Part shown: in pieces, positions 9,119 to 16,672 of the stretch | Position numbering within the stretch: the stretch's first letter is position 1 | Layout: the number at the start of each line of letters is the position of its first letter | DNA from: Pseudorhodobacter antarcticus | Lineage (GTDB): Bacteria; Pseudomonadota; Alphaproteobacteria; Rhodobacterales; Rhodobacteraceae | Assembly (NCBI GenBank): GCA_945862465.1 | Contig: CAMAYO010000013.1 | Location: 1-44,716 of the forward strand | DNA: 44,716 bases | Direction of reading: 5' to 3' | Notes under the pieces: model-generated | Databases searched by the model: none | Told to the model about the DNA's origin: nothing | What the model saw: the letters and a program-made list of their open reading frames with translations, nothing else | Made by a program: the position numbers and the translations under genes

Positions 9119-9249
9119 AACCTCTGCGCCCTGCCAACGCGACCGGCGTTCAACCTTCTCTGAGGACCCGCGCGTTGCGTTCGCACGGTTAACGATTTCT
9201 TGACCTTGAGCGCGTCTAATCTCTCCGACCTAATCGGGGTAGGAATAGA

Positions 9250-10524
9250 ATGCGGCACGAGAGCAAGTTCTCAACTTGGATCAGATCAGGCGGACACAGC
9301 CCATTCGTCTTGCCATTGACTGGCCTCGCCAATCTGGAAACCAAGTTTTCGGTCGTTCCCGACAGATTGCTTGACAGCATCATTGATGATGCACTCGTGG
9401 CAGCGGTCAGCCGACTGAACCAATACCTCCCGAGCGGAGTCTCTGTCGACATCAGCGCCGTCGATCTGACACCGATCCGTGATCAACTTCGCGCCGAGGT
9501 TGCTGCCCGTTTGACCGAAACGGGTGTGGCAGTTGACCCGAATGATCCGGTCATAACTGCGATCATTGCCCGATATGCGGAAATCTTGAACGGCTTCCTT
9601 CAGACGGAGGGCTTGCATGTCGAGCGGTATATCTGGCGAAGCCGCGACGATTCTCGCGTGCGCTCCGCCCATGCAGGCTACGACGACCAAATCTTTTTCT
9701 GGTCCACGCGCCCCAAAGGCGGTCACCCGGGCCAAGATTGGAACTGCAGATGCACCGCAGAACCCATCATTGATCCGAACGCCATCCCCGAGGGGGCCAC
9801 CTGCGACATCGTAACGGGTGACCGACTGGCGACCGTGTTCCCAGATGCGGACAAGGAAAAGCTCAAGGCAATCGCACGCGAGTTGGATTTTAGGATCGTA
9901 TCGGGCCAGCTCGATACGCGAGAGCGGTTGATCCATTTTCTGGCCCAGATGAAGCAGGAGGCCGGCGACGATGCGCGACTGGTCGAAAACCTGAACTACC
10001 GACCTGGCAGGATGCAGGCAATATACCGCTACTTTGAACGCCACCCGGACGAAGCAGAGCGCTATGGCAAGACGCCCGATCATCCTGCCGACCCGGTTGC
10101 CATTGCAAACCATGCCTACGCCAGTCGGAACGGAAATGGTGATGTCGACAGCGGCGATGGCTGGACCTATCGCGGTCGCGGTCTGTTACAATTGACTGGT
10201 CGCGCCAATTATCGGGCATTCACGGATTGGCATGAGAGCACTTTCGGAGGCGGAATTGGTTTTGAGGCTGATCCGGACCGTGCGGCCGAGCCCGTCTATG
10301 CTGTCCGTTCTGCGGTATACTTCTGGCTGGAACACGACCTGCCTGCGCTTGCGGATAACGGCTTGAACGCATCAGCGGTGAGAGAAATCACGATTCGCAT
10401 CAATGGGAGCGACGACACGGCAAAAGAACGCATGGAAAAGATGACCGATATTCGAGATGGCGGGCAGTTCGATGGGGTTTGCCGATTCTCGGTCGCACGA
10501 CCAAGGTTTGAGGACGCGCAATGA
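9250..10524 (+). CDS. MuF-like domain fused to a GH19-type peptidoglycan hydrolase
   Basis: A 424-residue two-domain protein. Residues about 100-172 match the phage Mu gpF/SPP1 gp7 minor-head (MuF) family: RYIWRSRDDSRVRSAH (126-141), then HPGQDWNCRC (159-168), the hallmark end of that domain. Residues about 222-395 match GH19 chitinase-like endolysins: FLAQMKQEAG with putative catalytic Glu237, ENLNY (246-250), GNGDVDSGDGW, YRGRGLLQLTGRANY (307-321). MuF domains head polymorphic toxins in temperate phages, and GH19 endolysins cut peptidoglycan glycan strands. Joining them suggests a delivered wall-degrading effector (inference). No signal peptide is visible and no other phage genes lie nearby. 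The stop overlaps the start of a small exported protein (ATGA). The stretch is less G+C-rich than its neighbours, suggesting transfer. It could instead be a phage morphogenesis remnant. Confidence 0.8.
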   Translation: MRHESKFSTWIRSGGHSPFVLPLTGLANLETKFSVVPDRLLDSIIDDALVAAVSRLNQYLPSGVSVDISAVDLTPIRDQLRAEVAARLTETGVAVDPNDPVITAIIARYAEILNGFLQTEGLHVERYIWRSRDDSRVRSAHAGYDDQIFFWSTRPKGGHPGQDWNCRCTAEPIIDPNAIPEGATCDIVTGDRLATVFPDADKEKLKAIARELDFRIVSGQLDTRERLIHFLAQMKQEAGDDARLVENLNYRPGRMQAIYRYFERHPDEAERYGKTPDHPADPVAIANHAYASRNGNGDVDSGDGWTYRGRGLLQLTGRANYRAFTDWHESTFGGGIGFEADPDRAAEPVYAVRSAVYFWLEHDLPALADNGLNASAVREITIRINGSDDTAKERMEKMTDIRDGGQFDGVCRFSVARPRFEDAQ

Positions 10525-11051
10525 GATCGCTTTTTTCAGCGGCGTTTGGCATAGCGATTGGCTCGTCATCCGCTTTCGCAGATGACTTGAGGCACTTTCA
10601 GACACTCTTTGATGCGCATAGCGTAGAAACCCGGGAACTGGTGATCGAAGTTCATTCAACGAAGGACGACGTCCACTTTTCGATTGCCTTGCGCGACAAG
10701 GAAAGCGGACTAGAGAGAAAATACGAGTTTGAAGGAGAGGGCAGCACCGACCCTTCACCGTTCCAACTTGCGGAAAGCTATCTATGTGGCATCCCCGTCA
10801 TCCTACTGACGGTAAAATACCCTTGGCAGAATGCCTTGCCGCAGTATGGCTGGCTTCTCGACACTTTCGCCTTCCGCGAAACTGACTTCGCCTTCATCGA
10901 CGTGGCCTTCGGTCCATTGACCGATATCGCGCTGGCCGACGACTCAGCCTACGATCCAGCAGACCTTGAAATGCTTCCGCCGATCCGTGTGCGCTGCCTT
11001 ACCGGTCAGGTTGAAAAACCCTTTGAATTCTTTCGCCAAGAAACCAAGTAA
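10521..11051 (+). CDS. Exported protein, putative immunity partner of the MuF-GH19 protein
   Basis: A 176-residue protein of no family I recognise. It begins with a clear Sec signal peptide (MRSLFSAAFGIAIGSSSAFA, cleavage expected after residue 20) and has no lipobox or later membrane helix, so it should be periplasmic. The two remaining cysteines (89 and 159) could form a disulfide. The mature protein is acidic and rich in aromatic residues (PWQNALPQYGWLLD, FAFRETDFAFIDVAFG). The start overlaps the upstream stop (ATGA), so both are made together. A periplasmic partner coupled to a peptidoglycan hydrolase fits an immunity protein, as with periplasmic immunity to secreted wall-lytic effectors; this is inference. 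Composition matches the partner gene and not the host. Confidence 0.65.
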   Translation: MRSLFSAAFGIAIGSSSAFADDLRHFQTLFDAHSVETRELVIEVHSTKDDVHFSIALRDKESGLERKYEFEGEGSTDPSPFQLAESYLCGIPVILLTVKYPWQNALPQYGWLLDTFAFRETDFAFIDVAFGPLTDIALADDSAYDPADLEMLPPIRVRCLTGQVEKPFEFFRQETK

Positions 11052-11096
11052 GGATCCATCGAACCCACAGAAGGTTCGACCGCAGTCGCTTCTTCA

Positions 11097-11134
11097 CCCC
11101 CTTTCATATGTGCGCAAACATCCCACAGGGTGAT
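11097..11134 (-). repeat. Dispersed GGGATRTTT...CACATATGAAAG repeat, copy B
   Basis: Minus-strand reading gives GGGATGTTTGCG followed by CACATATGAAAGGGG, the same core as the copies at 5311-5378 and 20780-20809. It sits just past the exported-protein gene and before dnaG, at the right boundary of the low-G+C cassette. Confidence 0.75.
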
Positions 11135-11176
11135 GAGCGATCAGAACTCCTCCAGTGGAGGATTTCCGGCAAGACC

Positions 11177-11217
11177 GCCCGGCCCGTGGCCGGGCTGGGG
11201 GGGTGACTCCCCCCCCC
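11177..11217. other. Two adjacent G/C hairpins upstream of dnaG
   Basis: A perfect eight-pair stem GCCCGGCC-cgt-GGCCGGGC (11177-11195) is followed at once by a G-run/C-run hairpin (seven G at 11197-11203, C-run from 11209). A similar G-run hairpin accompanies repeat copy C at 20755. Without a T-run these are not standard intrinsic terminators. They probably form part of the same intergenic repeat element or a weak terminator before dnaG. Confidence 0.5.
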
Positions 11218-11276
11218 GCGCGCTGGCCGCAAGCGCGGCGCTGGACAGATGGCCGTGAAGGCCCGATATAAGCACC

Positions 11277-13193
11277 ATGTCCCTGCCGCCCGGTTTCTTG
11301 GATGAATTGCGCAGCCGTCTGACCCTGTCTCAGGTCGTCGGGCGCAAAGTCACGTGGGATGCGCGCAAGTCCAATATGGCCAAGGGCGACTACTGGGCGC
11401 CTTGCCCCTTCCATCAGGAAAAATCGCCCTCGTTCCACGTCGATGACCGCAAGGGGTTTTACTATTGCTTTGGCTGCCACGCCAAGGGCGACGCGCTGAC
11501 CTTTGTGAAGGAAACCGAAAACCTGTCCTTTATCGAGGCGGTCGAGCTTTTGGCCCGCGAGGCTGGCATGGTCATGCCCGCCCGCGACCCGCAAGATGTG
11601 CGGCGCGCCGATACCCGCAACCAGTTGACCGATGTCATGGAAGAGGCGGTCAAGTGGTTCCGCCTGCAGCTTAAAACCTCGGCCGCAGCGGAAGCCCGCA
11701 CCTACCTTGCCAAGCGCGGGTTGAGTGAGGCGGCGCAAGATCGCTGGCACCTAGGCTTTGCGCCCGACACACGGCAGGGCCTGTTTCAGGCGCTGACGCA
11801 AAAGGGCATCGCCGCCGCCCGCCTTGTCGAGGCGGGCCTGTGCATCCAGCCCGAAGACGGCACGGCCCCCTACGACCGCTTTCGCGGCCGCATCATCTTT
11901 CCCATCCGCGACGGGCGGGGCAGGGCGATTTCGCTGGGCGGTCGCGCGATGGACCCCAACGCCCGGGCCAAGTATCTGAACGGGCCAGAGACGGCCCTGT
12001 TCGACAAGGGCCGCAACCTGTTCAACATCGGCCCCGCGCGGGAGGCTGCGGGCAAGGGTCAGCCGCTTATTGTGGCTGAAGGCTACATGGATGTGATTGC
12101 CCTGTGCGAGGCGGGCTTTACCGCCGCCGTGGCCCCCTTGGGCACGGCCATCACCGAAGACCAAGTGCGTCTGATGTGGCGCGTGTCGGATGAACCGCTG
12201 ATTGCCCTTGATGGCGACACGGCGGGCATCCGCGCCGCCCTTCGGTTGGTGGATCTGGCCCTGCCGCTGCTAGAGGCGGGCAAGGGCCTGCGCTTTGTGC
12301 TGCTGCCGGGCGGGCAAGACCCCGACGATCTGATCAAATCCCAAGGTGCCCCTGCTATGAAGGCGCTCTTGGATGCGGCGCAGCCAATGGTCAACCTGCT
12401 GTGGCAGCGCGAGACGGAGGGGAAGGTTTTTGATAGCCCCGAACGCAAGGCAGCCCTTGATAAAACCCTGCGCGCCCTGATTGCGCGCATCGCTGACCCG
12501 TCGATCCGCAGCCACTACACCGAAGAAATCCGCCGCCTGCGTGGCACGCTCTTTGGCCCCGCCGTCAAACCCTTCCGCCCGTGGACGCCCCGCATCAAAG
12601 GCCAGCGGGTCGAGGTTGATCCCCACCCCCTGTCGTCCACCCGCGCCTCCGCGCTGGTGCGCGGCGACGAGGCGACCGATGAAGCCCTGCGCGAGGCGGT
12701 GATCCTTGCCATCCTCATCGCCCACCCCAGCCTGATCCGCCGCTTTGAGTCTGATCTGGAACGGCTGGAGTTGACCAGCGAGGGCCACCGAAACCTGCGC
12801 GCCACGCTTCTAACCTCATCTCCCGATGACCTGCGCGCCAACCTTCAAGGCCTTGCCGCCCTTGACGATCTGATGGCGCGCCCCCATGTGCTGATTGCAC
12901 CCCCCGTGCGCAATCAAAAGGACACAGACCTTGCCCTGATGTGCTTGGCCGAAGAATTCGCCAAACTCGACGCCCGCAGGGGCGCGCGGCGCGAAGTGGA
13001 GGACGCAGTCGAAGACCTGACAGGTGTGGCAGATGAAGGGCTTACGTGGCGCTTGGCCCAAGCCGCGTCGGCCCGCCACCGCGCCGATCACCCCAACCGC
13101 GACGACACAGCCGATCTGGGCGAAGACCGCAACGCCCTGTCAAATCACCTGCAAAGCCTGATTGATTCAAAAGTCTGGGAAAAGAAACGTTAG
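11277..13193 (+). CDS. dnaG: DNA primase
   Basis: Synthesises RNA primers at the replication fork. The 638-residue protein has the N-terminal zinc-binding domain (C43, H46, C64, C67 in CPFH and CFGC), the catalytic core with a TOPRIM fold (EGYMD about 267-271 and LDGDTAG about 310-316), and a helicase-binding C-terminal region whose sequence is variable, as usual. It lies immediately before rpoD, a remnant of the classic macromolecular-synthesis arrangement without rpsU. The ribosome site before the ATG at 11277 is weak, which may keep primase levels low (inference). Confidence 0.95.
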   Translation: MSLPPGFLDELRSRLTLSQVVGRKVTWDARKSNMAKGDYWAPCPFHQEKSPSFHVDDRKGFYYCFGCHAKGDALTFVKETENLSFIEAVELLAREAGMVMPARDPQDVRRADTRNQLTDVMEEAVKWFRLQLKTSAAAEARTYLAKRGLSEAAQDRWHLGFAPDTRQGLFQALTQKGIAAARLVEAGLCIQPEDGTAPYDRFRGRIIFPIRDGRGRAISLGGRAMDPNARAKYLNGPETALFDKGRNLFNIGPAREAAGKGQPLIVAEGYMDVIALCEAGFTAAVAPLGTAITEDQVRLMWRVSDEPLIALDGDTAGIRAALRLVDLALPLLEAGKGLRFVLLPGGQDPDDLIKSQGAPAMKALLDAAQPMVNLLWQRETEGKVFDSPERKAALDKTLRALIARIADPSIRSHYTEEIRRLRGTLFGPAVKPFRPWTPRIKGQRVEVDPHPLSSTRASALVRGDEATDEALREAVILAILIAHPSLIRRFESDLERLELTSEGHRNLRATLLTSSPDDLRANLQGLAALDDLMARPHVLIAPPVRNQKDTDLALMCLAEEFAKLDARRGARREVEDAVEDLTGVADEGLTWRLAQAASARHRADHPNRDDTADLGEDRNALSNHLQSLIDSKVWEKKR

Positions 13194-13215
13194 TCACACC
13201 CTGCAACTCCCCCAC

Positions 13216-13273
13216 GATTCGGAGTATTAGTCCGAACCTGTGCCTGATTCGCTACTGATTCGTTCCCTGATTC
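13216..13273. promoter_or_regulatory. Cluster of four GATTCG (GANTC) motifs upstream of rpoD
   Basis: GATTCG occurs with GATTC at 13216, 13246, 13257 and 13269, all in the same orientation. The last three share CTGATTCG and are 11 and 12 bases apart, about one helical turn. GANTC is the target of the alphaproteobacterial cell-cycle methyltransferase CcrM. The stretch lies in the 100-base dnaG-rpoD gap just before the rpoD ribosome site, so methylation-sensitive or repeat-binding control of rpoD is possible. No clear -35/-10 pair was identified. Confidence 0.45.
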
Positions 13274-13294
13274 GCATCCTTTATCGGAGTCCCC

Positions 13295-15298
13295 ATGGCC
13301 CTCAAAGACAATGACGACGTGAAGCCCGAAGGCGACGAACAGGATGTCTCGCTTGACCTAAGCCAAGCCGCCGTCAAACGCATGATCGCCGATGCCAAAG
13401 AGCGCGGCTATATCACCTACGATCAGCTCAATTCCGTGATGCCCCCCGAACAGGTGTCGTCCGAGCAGATCGAAGACGTGATGTCGATGCTGTCGGAAAT
13501 GGGCATCAACATTATTGAGAACGAAGACGGCGAAGAGGCCGAGGTTGAGGGTGGCGAACTGGTCGAAACCTCTGCCACCTCACGCGATGTGGCCGTGGTG
13601 ACATCCACGACCGAGGCGCTCGACCGCACCGATGACCCCGTGCGGATGTATCTGCGCGAAATGGGCTCGGTTGAACTTTTGTCGCGCGAAGGCGAAATCG
13701 CCATCGCCAAGCGGATTGAAGCTGGCCGCAACACGATGATCCAGGGCCTGTGCGAAAGCCCCCTGACCTTTCAGGCCATCATCATCTGGCGCGACGAACT
13801 TCTGACCGAAGACATTTTGCTGCGCGATGTGATCGACCTTGAAGCCACCTTTGGCCGCAGCCTTGAGGGCGAAGAAGGCATCGTTGGCGCCGAAATTGAC
13901 GGGCTGGATATTGACGGCGTCTCGGCCGCCCCGCGCCGTGCTGCGGGCGACGAACCCGAACTGGACGCTGACGGCAACCCCCTGATGGGCGCCGTGGAAG
14001 ACGACGAAGACGACGAAGACGGCGTGGCCATGTCTTTGGCTGCGATGGAGGCGGCGCTCAAACCGCAGGTCTTGGAAACGTTGGACAAGATCGCCGATGA
14101 CTACGGCAAGCTGGAAGAAATGCAAAACCTGCGCATGGATGCCGCCTTGAACGTAAAGACCCAGTTTTCCGCCGTAGACGAGGCGGCTTACCAACAGCTG
14201 CGCTCGGAAATCGTTAAGCTGGTCAACGAGCTGCACCTGCACAACAACCGCATCGAAGCGCTGATTGACCAGCTTTACGGCATCAACCGCAAGATCATGG
14301 TGATCAATTCCGGCATGGTGAAGCTGGCCGACGCCGCCCGCATCAACCGCCGCGAGTTCATCGACGAATACCAAGGCTACGAGCTTGATCCGACATGGGT
14401 TGACCGCATGGCCGCCAAGGCTGGCCGAGGCTGGCAGGTTCTGATCGAGAAAAGCCGCGCCGCCATCGACGATCTGCGCGGCGAGATGGCCGAAGTGGGC
14501 AAATATGTCGGCGTCGACATTTCCGAATTCCGCCGCATCGTGAACCAAGTCCAAAAGGGCGAGAAAGAGGCGCGGCAGGCCAAGAAGGAAATGGTCGAAG
14601 CCAACCTGCGTCTGGTGATCTCGATTGCCAAGAAATACACCAACCGCGGCCTGCAATTCTTGGACCTAATCCAAGAGGGCAATATCGGCCTGATGAAGGC
14701 CGTTGATAAGTTTGAATATCGCCGTGGGTATAAGTTTTCCACCTATGCCACATGGTGGATCCGTCAGGCCATCACACGTTCTATCGCCGATCAGGCCCGC
14801 ACCATCCGCATTCCGGTGCATATGATCGAGACGATCAACAAACTGGTGCGCACCGGTCGGCAAATGCTGCACGAAATAGGCCGCGAACCCACGCCCGAAG
14901 AATTGGCCGCCAAGTTGCAGATGCCCTTGGAAAAGGTCCGCAAGGTGATGAAAATCGCCAAGGAACCTATTTCGTTGGAAACCCCCATCGGCGATGAAGA
15001 AGACAGCCAGCTTGGCGATTTCATCGAAGACAAAAACGCCATCCTGCCCTTGGATTCGGCCATTCAGGAAAACCTGAAAGAAACCACGACCCGCGTGCTG
15101 GCCAGCCTGACCCCCCGCGAAGAGCGCGTGCTGCGGATGCGCTTTGGCATCGGCATGAACACCGACCACACTCTGGAAGAAGTGGGCCAACAGTTCTCGG
15201 TGACGCGTGAGCGTATCCGTCAGATCGAAGCCAAGGCGCTGCGGAAGCTGAAGCACCCCAGCAGAAGCCGGAAGTTGCGCAGTTTCTTGGATCAATAA
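13295..15298 (+). CDS. rpoD: RNA polymerase primary sigma factor RpoD
   Basis: Housekeeping sigma-70 factor, 667 residues. Region 1.1 is at the N-terminus ([21 protein letters not shown]). Region 1.2 follows ([31 protein letters not shown]), then an acidic non-conserved insert ([11 protein letters not shown], about 230-240). Region 2 has [27 protein letters not shown] and the -10-reading [20 protein letters not shown]. Region 4 has [13 protein letters not shown] and the helix-turn-helix [23 protein letters not shown] site precedes the ATG. Its upstream region has four GATTCG motifs and its downstream region a REP-like cluster. Confidence 0.97.
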   Translation: MALKDNDDVKPEGDEQDVSLDLSQAAVKRMIADAKERGYITYDQLNSVMPPEQVSSEQIEDVMSMLSEMGINIIENEDGEEAEVEGGELVETSATSRDVAVVTSTTEALDRTDDPVRMYLREMGSVELLSREGEIAIAKRIEAGRNTMIQGLCESPLTFQAIIIWRDELLTEDILLRDVIDLEATFGRSLEGEEGIVGAEIDGLDIDGVSAAPRRAAGDEPELDADGNPLMGAVEDDEDDEDGVAMSLAAMEAALKPQVLETLDKIADDYGKLEEMQNLRMDAALNVKTQFSAVDEAAYQQLRSEIVKLVNELHLHNNRIEALIDQLYGINRKIMVINSGMVKLADAARINRREFIDEYQGYELDPTWVDRMAAKAGRGWQVLIEKSRAAIDDLRGEMAEVGKYVGVDISEFRRIVNQVQKGEKEARQAKKEMVEANLRLVISIAKKYTNRGLQFLDLIQEGNIGLMKAVDKFEYRRGYKFSTYATWWIRQAITRSIADQARTIRIPVHMIETINKLVRTGRQMLHEIGREPTPEELAAKLQMPLEKVRKVMKIAKEPISLETPIGDEEDSQLGDFIEDKNAILPLDSAIQENLKETTTRVLASLTPREERVLRMRFGIGMNTDHTLEEVGQQFSVTRERIRQIEAKALRKLKHPSRSRKLRSFLDQ

Positions 15299-15303
15299 TG
15301 TGC

Positions 15304-15471
15304 GGTGCGTGCTTGCACGCACCCTACCAACGGGGATTGAGACCGTAGGGTGCGTGCTTGCACGCACCGCCTCGCCCCCGAGCAAGGGTGCGTGAAATCA
15401 CGCACCCCGCCGCACCGCACCGGCAGCGTAGGGTGGTTGCAACCAAACGCACAAGTTTGGTGGGGTGCGCC
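15304..15471. repeat. Cluster of REP-like palindromes
   Basis: At least three G/C palindromes follow the rpoD stop: GGTGCGTGCTTGCACGCACC at 15304-15323 and again, identical, at 15349-15368 (preceded by GTAG), and GGGTGCGTG-aaat-CACGCACCC at 15386-15407. A fourth, related part (GTAGGGTGGTTGCAACC, about 15428-15444) continues into CAAAC/GTTTG arms up to about 15471. GTAGGGTGCGTG-type palindromes are widespread dispersed elements in bacteria. Here they could also end rpoD transcription. No transposase or RAYT gene is present in the window. Confidence 0.8.
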
Positions 15472-15513
15472 CACCCGACCTTGACACTCTGCGAGAAAAC
15501 ACCAACAAAAGTG

Positions 15514-15541
15514 TTGACTTCGAACCTAAAGTTGATATTTT
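15514..15541 (+). promoter_or_regulatory. Possible sigma-70 promoter
   Basis: TTGACT (15514-15519), a 16-base spacer and TATTTT (15536-15541) lie about 40 bases before the TTG start at 15581 in an AT-rich stretch after the REP cluster. Confidence 0.4.
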
Positions 15542-15580
15542 GAAGCTAAGTGGTGTCACTCTTTGGCATTGGAGGATTTT

Positions 15581-16057
15581 TTGAACGCTATTGATTATCT
15601 CGATCAAGTAGTTTCACCTTCTTTGGAAGAGGCGCAAAACGAACCCCTTTCCATGCATCGTGTTCTCACGCTTGTTGCGGTCGTTGACGCATTTGCCGCA
15701 AGAGTTTTCCAGCATCGCAGCGACAATGGCCCTGCCGTAGATTTTCCAAAAGACATGAATAACCCTGATGATACGGCTTACCGAGAGCTACTTTCAAGAA
15801 GCAGCGAAAGCTTTAGGCTGTTCCGTGACTTGGCCAAGTCACAAAAGCACGCCAGGCTAACCCATGGTTCCCCGAAGGTCACCGGTGCCGACCAGACCAA
15901 TGTAAAAAGTCTCGGCTATGGCCAGGGCGGATATGGCGAGGGGCCTTACGGGGGTGGGGAACAAATTGTGGTCACGTCAAATGACGGGACCATCAGGAAC
16001 GTCATTTCGCTTTGTGAAGTGGCTTTGGATTTGTTGAAGTCTGAACTGCAGAAGTAA
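15581..16057 (+). CDS. Hypothetical protein with a Gly/Tyr-rich segment
   Basis: I do not recognise this 158-residue protein. A strong GGAGG ribosome site (15571-15575) lies five bases before a TTG at 15581, which I take as the start; an earlier TTG at 15563 lacks such a site. The N-terminal half is helical-looking (SMHRVLTLVAVVDAFAARVF), the middle has charged helices (AYRELLSRSSESFRLFRDLAKSQKHARL), then a flexible GYGQGGYGEGPYGGG segment and a C-terminal helix (ISLCEVALDLLKSELQK). No signal peptide or membrane segment. G+C is lower than in rpoD (a sampled line gave about 53%), suggesting acquired DNA. It is followed by a toxin-antitoxin pair. Confidence 0.65.
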   Translation: MNAIDYLDQVVSPSLEEAQNEPLSMHRVLTLVAVVDAFAARVFQHRSDNGPAVDFPKDMNNPDDTAYRELLSRSSESFRLFRDLAKSQKHARLTHGSPKVTGADQTNVKSLGYGQGGYGEGPYGGGEQIVVTSNDGTIRNVISLCEVALDLLKSELQK

Positions 16058-16087
16058 ACGCAAGGCGCGTACTTGCGCCCTCCTCCC

Positions 16088-16116
16088 TTGACCACCTGTA
16101 CGCAATCACGTACAAT
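16088..16116 (+). promoter_or_regulatory. yefM promoter with overlapping TGTAC operator
   Basis: TTGACC (16088-16093), a 17-base spacer and TACAAT (16111-16116) form a near-consensus sigma-70 promoter. Inside it, TGTAC (16097-16101) and GTACA (16110-16114) form an inverted repeat whose right arm overlaps the -10 box. TGTACA-core palindromes are the known YefM operator type in E. coli, so autorepression by YefM/YoeB is expected. Initiation six or seven bases past the -10 box would fall at the ATG (16123), giving a leaderless mRNA; no ribosome site is present. Confidence 0.7.
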
Positions 16117-16122
16117 CCCCCC

Positions 16123-16395
16123 ATGAAAACCCTCTCCTCCACCGAACTGCGCGCCAATCTTTCCGCTGTCATGGACCGCGTGAACGACGACCACGAGCCG
16201 GTCATCGTCCACCGCGCCAAGGGCAAGCCTGTGGTTATGGTCAGTCTGGAAGACTGGGCCAGCATGGATGAGACGACCTATCTTCTGTCTTCTCCGGCCA
16301 ATAGGGCCGAGCTTTTGGCTTCTATCGCTGACGCCGATGCTGGCCTTGGCATCGTCAAGACGATGGAAGAGCTAGAGGCGATGGCGCAAGAGTGA
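16123..16395 (+). CDS. yefM: Type II antitoxin, Phd/YefM family
   Basis: Labile antitoxin and autorepressor, 90 residues. The N-terminal DNA-binding Phd/YefM fold (MKTLSSTELRANLSAVMDRVNDDHEPVIVHR, about 1-31, then KPVVMVSLEDW) is followed by a less ordered acidic C-terminus that would wrap the toxin. The stop overlaps the GTG start of yoeB (16392-16395), the normal antitoxin-first coupled order. The promoter and operator sit immediately upstream with no room for a leader, so translation probably starts on a leaderless transcript. Confidence 0.93.
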   Translation: MKTLSSTELRANLSAVMDRVNDDHEPVIVHRAKGKPVVMVSLEDWASMDETTYLLSSPANRAELLASIADADAGLGIVKTMEELEAMAQE

Positions 16396-16649
16396 ACGTG
16401 CTTTTCCGACCGCGCGCGTGGAACCATCTGCTTTACTGGCAAGATGCTGATAAGGCCGTTGTTAAGAAAATCAATGGCTTGATCAAGGAATGTCAACGCC
16501 ATCCCTTTGACGGCACGGGCAAGCCGGAACCGCTCAAGGGCGATCTTGCGGGGTATTGGTCACGCCGGATCGACCGTGAGCATCGCTTGGTCTATCGTGT
16601 TGTGGGAGACGACCTCGAAATCTTATCCTGCCGCTTTCACTACAGTTGA
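16392..16649 (+). CDS. yoeB: Type II toxin YoeB (ribosome-dependent mRNA interferase)
   Basis: RelE-superfamily endoribonuclease that cuts mRNA at the ribosomal A site. The 85 residues match the family length, and the residues known as catalytic in E. coli YoeB fall at the same numbers here: E46, R65, H83 and Y84 (KPEPLKG, REHRLVYRV, CRFHYS). The toxin looks intact. The start is GTG overlapping the yefM stop, which would link toxin output to antitoxin translation. The pair lies in a small accessory stretch behind rpoD. Confidence 0.93.
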   Translation: MNVLFRPRAWNHLLYWQDADKAVVKKINGLIKECQRHPFDGTGKPEPLKGDLAGYWSRRIDREHRLVYRVVGDDLEILSCRFHYS

Positions 16650-16672
16650 TCTATAACCTGCGAGTGCCCCCC

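Noticed and set aside
9250-11051. Complete prophage around the MuF-GH19 gene
   Set aside because: No integrase, portal, capsid, tail or holin genes are nearby; housekeeping operons flank it closely.
11177-11217. Intrinsic terminator before dnaG
   Set aside because: Strong hairpins but no T-run after them, so I list them as G/C hairpins only.
13580-14656. Minus-strand frame opposite rpoD
   Set aside because: Antisense shadow of a clear rpoD, with no ribosome site or recognisable domain.
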